Positions 42,978-48,200 of a stretch of DNA of 48,200 nt are shown here, piece by piece. The stretch's first letter is position 1. The number at the start of each line of letters is the position of its first letter. A program made the translations under genes and the position numbers. The notes under the pieces were generated by a model. The model was not told where the DNA came from and did not search any database. It saw only the letters and a list, made by a program, of their open reading frames with translations. This DNA is from Streptomyces albipurpureus (GTDB lineage Bacteria; Actinomycetota; Actinomycetes; Streptomycetales; Streptomycetaceae), in the NCBI RefSeq assembly GCF_023701525.1, contig NZ_JAMQAW010000009.1, positions 201,061 to 249,260 of the forward strand, given 5' to 3'.

Positions 42978-43040
42978 GCCCTTGGTCAGCTGCCAGTCCC
43001 CGCCGCGATCTGGGGGAGAGGACCGGGCCGGTGCGGTGAG

Positions 43041-43673
43041 TCAGGGGGCGGTGGCGGGCTCGACCTTGCCTCCGTACGCCAGGGTGATGGTCGAAGCCAC
43101 CAACTGGTCCAGTGCCCTACGGGTCTCGGGACCCGGCATCCCCCCGCCGCTCTCCATCAGCAGTCCGACGCACAGCCCGTCGAGCCCGGCCATCAGAAAG
43201 CGGGTCAGCTCGGCGGGCGGCGCCGCGTACTCCCGTCCGGTCCTGCGGGCGGTGTCAACGAGTGCGTTGATCGCGATATCGGCCATGTCCTGGTGGTACT
43301 TCCGCACCACTTCGCGCAGTTCGGGGCGGCGCAGCGCGAAGGTGATCAGCTCAAACCAGAGCAGATTGAGATCCGGACGGCGACAGAAGTCGTCCCAGAA
43401 CACCTCGGCCGTGGCCTCAAGTGCTTCCTCCAGGCTGCTGGCGCGCTCCACCCCCTCCTGTACACCGTTGAGCACCCCCTCGCTGAGGGACTCCAGCACC
43501 GCGCGGTAGAGGTCGGCCTTGGTGCCGAAGGTGTAGTGCACGGTCGCCTGGGCCACGCCCAGTTCGGCGGCGATGGCGCGCGTACTGCCCGCCGCGACCC
43601 CTTCGCGAGCCATGAGTTCAATGGCGGCGGCAATCAGCTGAGGGCGCCGTTCCGCGGCGGTCACATGAGCCAT
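43041..43673 (-). CDS. TetR-family repressor, BM3R1-like position
   Basis: A 210-residue TetR protein. The N-terminal DNA-binding domain reads AERRPQLIAAAIELMAREGV and STRAIAAELGVAQATVHYTF. The ligand part contains WDDFCRRPDLNLLWFELITF and TRFLMAGLDGLCVGLLME. The ATG at 43673 is taken; a GTG nine bases upstream also exists. On the minus strand TATAGT (43681-43686) lies just before the ATG, so the mRNA may be nearly leaderless. It is divergent from the CYP102-like gene, as BM3R1 is linked to CYP102A1, so it likely represses the P450. Inducer unknown. Confidence 0.86.
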   Translation of the reverse strand: MAHVTAAERRPQLIAAAIELMAREGVAAGSTRAIAAELGVAQATVHYTFGTKADLYRAVLESLSEGVLNGVQEGVERASSLEEALEATAEVFWDDFCRRPDLNLLWFELITFALRRPELREVVRKYHQDMADIAINALVDTARRTGREYAAPPAELTRFLMAGLDGLCVGLLMESGGGMPGPETRRALDQLVASTITLAYGGKVEPATAP

Positions 43674-43687
43674 ACAAGCCACTATAG

Positions 43688-43747
43688 CGACATAGTCAAC
43701 CGGCCATGTCGCCTGACATTGTCAACTGACAAAGTCGTTTGTATGGT
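43688..43747 (+). promoter_or_regulatory. P450 promoter overlapped by GACA(A/T)(A/T)GTC operator sites
   Basis: A -35 TTGTCA (43719-43724) and -10 TATGGT (43742-43747) are 17 bases apart and face the P450. Three copies of the 9-bp inverted-arm unit occur: GACATAGTC (43689-43697), GACATTGTC (43715-43723) and GACAAAGTC (43728-43736). Two lie on the -35 and spacer, so bound TetR would block the promoter. Confidence 0.68.
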
Positions 43748-43842
43748 GAGAGGGCGGCCGATGGTGAACCACCGTGAACGGCCGTGCGTGCCACCCATTG
43801 CCACCACTGAGGACCAACGAGGACCATCGAGGGGCAGGGATC

Positions 43843-46800
43843 ATGAACTCGACGTCACTCCGCCAGCAGGCGAACGCGGTCGCGATACCGGAGCGCGGGG
43901 CCATTCCCCTAGTTGGACACGCACTGCGGGTGCCGACGGATGCCTTCACCCAGTTCGCCATGGCGGAGGCCCGCGCTCTCGGCCCGATCTACCGTCTGCG
44001 TTTCCTCGGCCGCGAGACCCTGATGGTCTCCGGCGCCGATCTGGTGGCGGAACTGTGTGATGAGACCCGGTTCCGCAAGTCGGTGGACGATCTGATGACC
44101 GTCCGCGAGTTCGGCGGTGACGGTCTGTTCACCGCGCTCGGGCATGAGCCCAACTGGCGCAAGGCGCACAACATCCTGATGCCCGCCTTCTCCTTCAACG
44201 CCCTACGCGCCTACCACCCCACCATGGTGTTCGCGGCCAAGCGGCTGCTGGCGAAGTGGGACTCACACGCCGGTGGGCCGGTCGATGTGGCCGGGGACAT
44301 GACCCAGCTGACCCTGGACACCATCGGACTCTGCGGATTCGGCTATGACTTCGACTGCTTCGGCCGGAGCGAGCAACACCCCTTCATCGCCACGATGCTG
44401 CGGGTACTGGCCCACGCCCAGAAGAAGACCGGATATCTGCCCGGACTCGATTTCCTCTACGCGAACGCTGAGAACCGTCAGCGGGCCGACATCACGGCGA
44501 TGAACGAGCTGGTCGATGACATAGTGCGCCGCCGTCGCACCGAGCTAGCCCTCCCCCAACCTTCCGCGGCAGCCGAAAAGTCCGCCCAGAAGTCCGCCCA
44601 AGAGTCCGCGTACGAGTCCGTGTTTGGGTGGTCCGGGTCCGAGCCAGGGCATGAGCCGGCGTCCGGGTCCGGGCCAGGGTCGGCGTACGAGTCCACCGAG
44701 GGGTCTGCCGGCCCGGTCGGCTCCGAGCCCGAAGACCTGCTGTCCCTGATGCTCCACGCCAAGGACAAGGACACCGGCGAACCCCTCGACGACACCAACA
44801 TCCGATACCAGGTGATCACCTTCCTGATCGCCGGCCACGAAACCACCAGTGGTGCTCTCTCCTTCGCGCTGTACTACCTGCTCAAGCACCCCGAAGTGCT
44901 GGCCGCCGCCCAGGCCGAGACCGATACGCTGTGGGGCGACAACCCCGATCCCGACCCCTCGTACGAGGACATCGGACGCTTGCGCTATCTACGCCAGGTG
45001 CTGAACGAGGCGCTGCGGCTCTGGCCCACCGCCCCCGCGTTCTCCCTTGAGCCGCTGGAGGACACACACATCGGCGGTCGCTACCCCCTGCTACGCGGAC
45101 AGACCGCGGTCGTCCTCACCCCCATGCTGCACCGCGACCCGGGCTGGGGAGACAACCCGGAACTGTTCAACCCCGGCAGATTCACCCCGGAGCAGATGGA
45201 GAGCCGCCCGGCACACCTCTACAAGCCGTTCGGCAACGGGGAACGCTCCTGCATAGGACGCCAGTTCGCCCTCCATGAGGCAACGCTGTTGCTGGGGTTG
45301 ATCGTGCACCGCTACCGGCTCCTGGACCACAGCGACTACCAGCTGAAGATCAAGGAGACGCTGACCCTCAAGCCGGACCGCTTCTCGCTCACTCCCGTCC
45401 GCCGGGCGCGCACGGAACGCCGCCCGGCGGTCACCGCCACCACCGGCCCGGCCTTCACCACAGCACCTCCGCTGCCCACGGGACTGCGGGCGCCCGGCAC
45501 CACACTCACCGTGCTGTACGGATCGAACCTCGGCACCTGCCGCAGCCTGGCCGGGGAACTCGCCGAGCGGGGCACTCGATACGGTTTCACCACCACCGTG
45601 GCCAAGCTCGATGACGCGGTGGGAACGCTCGACCCGGAGCAACCGGTGCTGATCGTGGCCGCTTCCTACAACGGACGGCCCACCGATGACGCGGCACGGT
45701 TCGTCGACTGGCTGGAAACCACCGACGCGGCCGAACTGCCCGCCGTTCCCTATGCGGTCCTCGGTGTGGGCGACCGCAACTGGCCGGCCACCTACCAGCG
45801 CATTCCCACCCTGATCGATGAACGCCTCGCGGCAGCCGGTGGGAACCCCCTCGTGCCGCGGGCGGCCGTGGACGTCTCGGGTGATGTCGCGGCGGAGACC
45901 GACCGCTGGGGAGACCAGGTGTGGGCGGAACTGCTCGACTGCTACGGCCTCCCGGTCGAGATGGACGACACTCCACCCGGTACGCGCTACACGATCGAGG
46001 TGATGGCCGCCGCGGAGGGACCACTGCCAGGGACCGAAGGCATGCACCCGCTCCTGGTCACCGAGACCGCGGAACTATGCGACATGGAGCATCCGTTGGG
46101 CCGTTCCAAGCGATTCCTACGGCTGCGGCTCCCCGAGGGCATGACCTACCGCAGTGGCGACCATCTGCTGATCAGGCCCACCAACCCGGCGTCCCTGGTG
46201 CACCGCACCGAACGGCTCCTGGGACTCGACCCAGACCGGATGATCCAGCTCACGGCACCCGCGACCAGAGACCTGCCGCTCCCGCTGGACCAGCCCATGA
46301 GCGTACGCGCGTTGCTGACCCACTTCGTAGAGCTCGGCCAGCCCGCGACAACCCGGCAGATCAGGGCCCTGGCAGCGCTCACCCCCTGCCCGCCCGAGCG
46401 GATCGGCCTTGAGTACCTCCCCGAGGGGTCGACCGCCACCCTCCCCGACTTGCTGGAACGATTCGCCTCCTGCCGCCCCACCCTGCCCGAACTGCTCGAT
46501 GTGCTTGCCCCGATGCGGGTGCGCTACTACTCCATCTCCTCATCCCCGGCACAGGTCCCCGACACCGTTGACCTGATGGTGGCCGCTTCCCCGATGCCAC
46601 ACCGGGGCGGCGAAGGCACCTGGCTCGGCGCGGGCGCGGCGTATCTGGCCGGCTTGGGACCGGGAGATGTGGTGGACGGCAGGGTCACCTCATGCCAGGA
46701 GAGCTTTCGACTACCGGCGGACCCCACCATCCCGGTGATCGTGATCTCGGCGGGCACGGGCCTCGCGCCCTTCCGCGCGGCGATCGCCGATCGCGCGCTG

Positions 46801-47226
46801 CCGACGTCCGCGAGCCCCCCGACATCGGACACCGCACCGGGCGCGCACCCGCTCGACCGGGCCCCGCTGCTCTGCTACTTCGGCTGCGACCACCCGGACG
46901 TCGACTATCTGTACCGCGATGAACTGGAGGCCGCCGAGCGCACTGGCACCGTCAGTCTGCGCCCGGTCCACTCACAGGCCCCCGAGGAGGGAATGCGCTT
47001 CGTCCAGGACCGCATCGCCCAGGACTCCGCCGAGGTCTGGGCCCTACTCCAGGCCGGCGCCCACATCCGCGTCTGCGGCGACGGCCGCGCAATGGCCCCC
47101 GCAGTACGGGACGCCTTCCGCTCCATCCACCGAGACCGTACGGGCGCGACCGCGGAGGATACGGAAACCTGGCTGACGGACCTGATGAAACAGGACCGCT
47201 ATGTCGAAGACGTCTGGACGGGATGA
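43843..47226 (+). CDS. CYP102-type self-sufficient P450-reductase fusion
   Basis: A 1127-residue fusion of a fatty-acid-type P450 to an FMN/FAD diflavin reductase, as in P450 BM3. P450 part: AGHET at 330-334, ExxR in EALRLWPTAP, heme signature FGNGERSCIG at 463-472 with Cys470. FMN part begins at about 556 (LTVLYGSNLGTC), with VAASYNGRPTDDAARF. FAD/NADPH part has YYSISSSP near 895 and a C-terminal VWTG. The P450 domain carries an unusual 60-residue Ser/Glu/Gly-rich insertion (about 236-295) before EDLLSLML, where BM3 has only a short loop. The start ATG at 43843 follows AGGGGCAGGGA. It likely hydroxylates fatty acids below the terminal carbon; substrate range is inferred. Confidence 0.93.
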   Translation: MNSTSLRQQANAVAIPERGAIPLVGHALRVPTDAFTQFAMAEARALGPIYRLRFLGRETLMVSGADLVAELCDETRFRKSVDDLMTVREFGGDGLFTALGHEPNWRKAHNILMPAFSFNALRAYHPTMVFAAKRLLAKWDSHAGGPVDVAGDMTQLTLDTIGLCGFGYDFDCFGRSEQHPFIATMLRVLAHAQKKTGYLPGLDFLYANAENRQRADITAMNELVDDIVRRRRTELALPQPSAAAEKSAQKSAQESAYESVFGWSGSEPGHEPASGSGPGSAYESTEGSAGPVGSEPEDLLSLMLHAKDKDTGEPLDDTNIRYQVITFLIAGHETTSGALSFALYYLLKHPEVLAAAQAETDTLWGDNPDPDPSYEDIGRLRYLRQVLNEALRLWPTAPAFSLEPLEDTHIGGRYPLLRGQTAVVLTPMLHRDPGWGDNPELFNPGRFTPEQMESRPAHLYKPFGNGERSCIGRQFALHEATLLLGLIVHRYRLLDHSDYQLKIKETLTLKPDRFSLTPVRRARTERRPAVTATTGPAFTTAPPLPTGLRAPGTTLTVLYGSNLGTCRSLAGELAERGTRYGFTTTVAKLDDAVGTLDPEQPVLIVAASYNGRPTDDAARFVDWLETTDAAELPAVPYAVLGVGDRNWPATYQRIPTLIDERLAAAGGNPLVPRAAVDVSGDVAAETDRWGDQVWAELLDCYGLPVEMDDTPPGTRYTIEVMAAAEGPLPGTEGMHPLLVTETAELCDMEHPLGRSKRFLRLRLPEGMTYRSGDHLLIRPTNPASLVHRTERLLGLDPDRMIQLTAPATRDLPLPLDQPMSVRALLTHFVELGQPATTRQIRALAALTPCPPERIGLEYLPEGSTATLPDLLERFASCRPTLPELLDVLAPMRVRYYSISSSPAQVPDTVDLMVAASPMPHRGGEGTWLGAGAAYLAGLGPGDVVDGRVTSCQESFRLPADPTIPVIVISAGTGLAPFRAAIADRALPTSASPPTSDTAPGAHPLDRAPLLCYFGCDHPDVDYLYRDELEAAERTGTVSLRPVHSQAPEEGMRFVQDRIAQDSAEVWALLQAGAHIRVCGDGRAMAPAVRDAFRSIHRDRTGATAEDTETWLTDLMKQDRYVEDVWTG

Positions 47227-47261
47227 CCCAAGGCGCCGCGGAGCCCCTGCCGACGGGCTGC

Positions 47262-47873
47262 TCAGCGGCGTGTCAGCGGCTCGCAGCCCTGGATGGTGAC
47301 CACACCGTCGGCCTTCGACAGGGTGATGATGATCCGTTCCTTGGCGTTCGCGGTCTTGAGCTGGGGGAACTTGCTGTCGGATGTCGGATCAGTGGTGATC
47401 GTGCAGAGCTCGAACAACCCGGGGGTAGCACCCTTACTGGAGTACGTACCGGCAGGGATGTCCTCCCCGACGACATAGTCCCCGTCCGCGTACTCCTTGG
47501 ACTTGACCGACTTCTTCGCGGGCTTCGGAGCTGCCTTCGTCGACTGCTCCGCTTTCGTCGACTGCACCGCCTTCTTCGGCTCAGCCGGCTTCGCCGTCAC
47601 GGTCACCGTCGCCGTCGGCCCGGGCGCGGTAACCGTCACTGTCGCCGTCTCTTTGATCACCGTGCTCCCACTGGCAACGGTGCCCTTGGAGTCATCGTCC
47701 TCCGCGGCCTGGCCAATGACAGCGAGCATCAGGATGAACGCGAGCACACTCCCCACACTGATCCCGGCGATGGCGAGCCCGGACATCCGCTTCTTCGGCT
47801 GCTGCGGCGCCTGATACGGATACGGCACCTGACCCGGCTGCGTCTGCTCCGGCCCCGGATACTGCTGGCTCAT
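47262..47873 (-). CDS. Membrane-anchored hypothetical protein
   Basis: A 203-residue protein. A Pro/Gln-rich cytosolic N-terminus (SQQYPGPEQTQPGQVPYPYQ) leads to one membrane helix (LAIAGISVGSVLAFILMLAV), a Thr/Ala/Lys-rich linker with repeated TVTVTAP and KAEQSTK, and a small outer domain (YVVGEDIPAGTYSSKGATPG, ELCTITTDPTSDSKFPQLK, GVVTIQGCEPLTRR). The outer domain resembles the Streptomyces IPAGTYxxxG-type beta domains found on many exported proteins. Start ATG 47873 with AGGGG upstream. It is convergent with the P450 gene. Function unknown. Confidence 0.75.
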   Translation of the reverse strand: MSQQYPGPEQTQPGQVPYPYQAPQQPKKRMSGLAIAGISVGSVLAFILMLAVIGQAAEDDDSKGTVASGSTVIKETATVTVTAPGPTATVTVTAKPAEPKKAVQSTKAEQSTKAAPKPAKKSVKSKEYADGDYVVGEDIPAGTYSSKGATPGLFELCTITTDPTSDSKFPQLKTANAKERIIITLSKADGVVTIQGCEPLTRR

Positions 47874-48022
47874 GCGCCCGTCCCCTTATATGGGTGATGT
47901 ATGTGCGAAATGTGGGGGGACGGTGAATCTACCGGTGGGGGTGGGGGTGGGGGAGTTCGGGGAGCTTGTTTGTTACGGGGGTGGTACGCGGGGAGCCCGT
48001 TGGCGAGTTGGGTGGGGCGTGG

Positions 48023-48111
48023 GCGAGAGCCCCGCGATTGCGGGGACCACCGTACGCGGCATCCCGAGTGCCGTGGTCAGTAAGGACCACCCCCGCGCAT
48101 GCGGGGACCAC
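48023..48111 (-). CRISPR. Two-repeat type I-E style CRISPR remnant
   Basis: A 28-bp unit (48084-48111, GGACCACCCCCGCGCATGCG plus GGGACCAC) is followed backward by a 33-bp spacer (48051-48083) and a partly decayed unit (48023-48050) whose last 20 bases match well. On the minus strand the unit reads GTGGTCCCCGC...GTGGTCC, the I-E consensus of actinomycetes. A 28-bp repeat with a 33-bp spacer fits I-E geometry. No cas genes lie in the window. It is a remnant or the tail of an array continuing past the window end. Confidence 0.72.
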
Positions 48112-48200
48112 TGCTCGCCTCGTCGAGGATTGAGGTTCCCCCGTTGTGTGGGGGTGGTTGGTTAGCTGGTCAGGGTGGGTTGGTGTGGTGTGGGTTTCGC

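Noticed and set aside
48123..48162. A third CRISPR repeat (GAGGTTCCCCC...GGGGGTGGTT)
   Set aside because: The spacing to the second repeat would be about 23 bases instead of 32-33 and the match is weak.

Overview
The window reads as a chromosomal segment of a Streptomyces-like actinomycete. Base composition is very GC-rich, with G or C in almost every third codon position. It carries gene families typical of that group: DUF397 with a DUF5753-type XRE regulator and an HATPase, DUF6745, a CYP102-type P450 fusion, a PucR-type regulator, many small lipoproteins, and a type I-E style CRISPR repeat. No rRNA or tRNA gene was recognised.

Layout. 0-8 kb: small membrane and lipoprotein genes, an IS1182-type insertion sequence (1920-3700), an ASCH-domain protein, a pterin-carbinolamine dehydratase and a TPR regulator. 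8-12.6 kb: a HelR/HelD-type RNA polymerase-recycling ATPase, then a patch of decayed gene pieces (glycosyltransferase tail, duplicated 46-bp segment), a small two-gene pair (10937/11154), and an XRE-HATPase operon whose regulator carries a 1-nt frameshift. 12.8-14.3 kb: a secreted alpha/beta hydrolase. 14.4-22.9 kb: a three-gene envelope module (NfeD/YqiJ-like membrane protein, flotillin, giant DUF3686-type AAA ATPase), with a long hairpin between the flotillin and ATPase genes. 23.2 kb: a PucR-type regulator.

24.77-28.83 kb is the most interesting part: a candidate undescribed peptide (RiPP-like) cluster. A near-consensus promoter drives a 57-residue peptide with four Lys-(Ser/Ala)-Gly-Cys-(Val/Ile)-Ser repeats at its C-terminus. 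It is followed by a hairpin, a 412-aa phenylacetate-CoA-ligase-like adenylate-forming enzyme, a 171-aa protein with a His-rich WHYLIL...FIHH signature, and an MFS exporter. No known RiPP-class enzyme (LanM/LanC, YcaO, lasso B/C, radical SAM) lies in the cluster, so the modification would have to come from the adenylating enzyme and/or the small His-rich protein. This is inference.

28.9-37.8 kb: a ribbon-helix-helix-like small protein, the DUF397/XRE/HATPase/small membrane protein set, an MMPL transporter, strong hairpins in a non-coding stretch, an ECF sigma factor with a His-rich membrane protein, a divergent ferric-reductase-like membrane protein, and an HxlR remnant. 38.2-40.1 kb: a DUF6745 protein and a partner of unknown function. 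40.2-47.2 kb: two TetR regulators, a DHA2 drug exporter, and a P450 BM3-like self-sufficient fatty-acid monooxygenase. The P450 promoter overlaps repeated GACA(A/T)(A/T)GTC sites, so repression by the divergent TetR (as BM3R1 represses CYP102A1) is likely. The window ends with a membrane-anchored hypothetical protein and a two-repeat CRISPR remnant.
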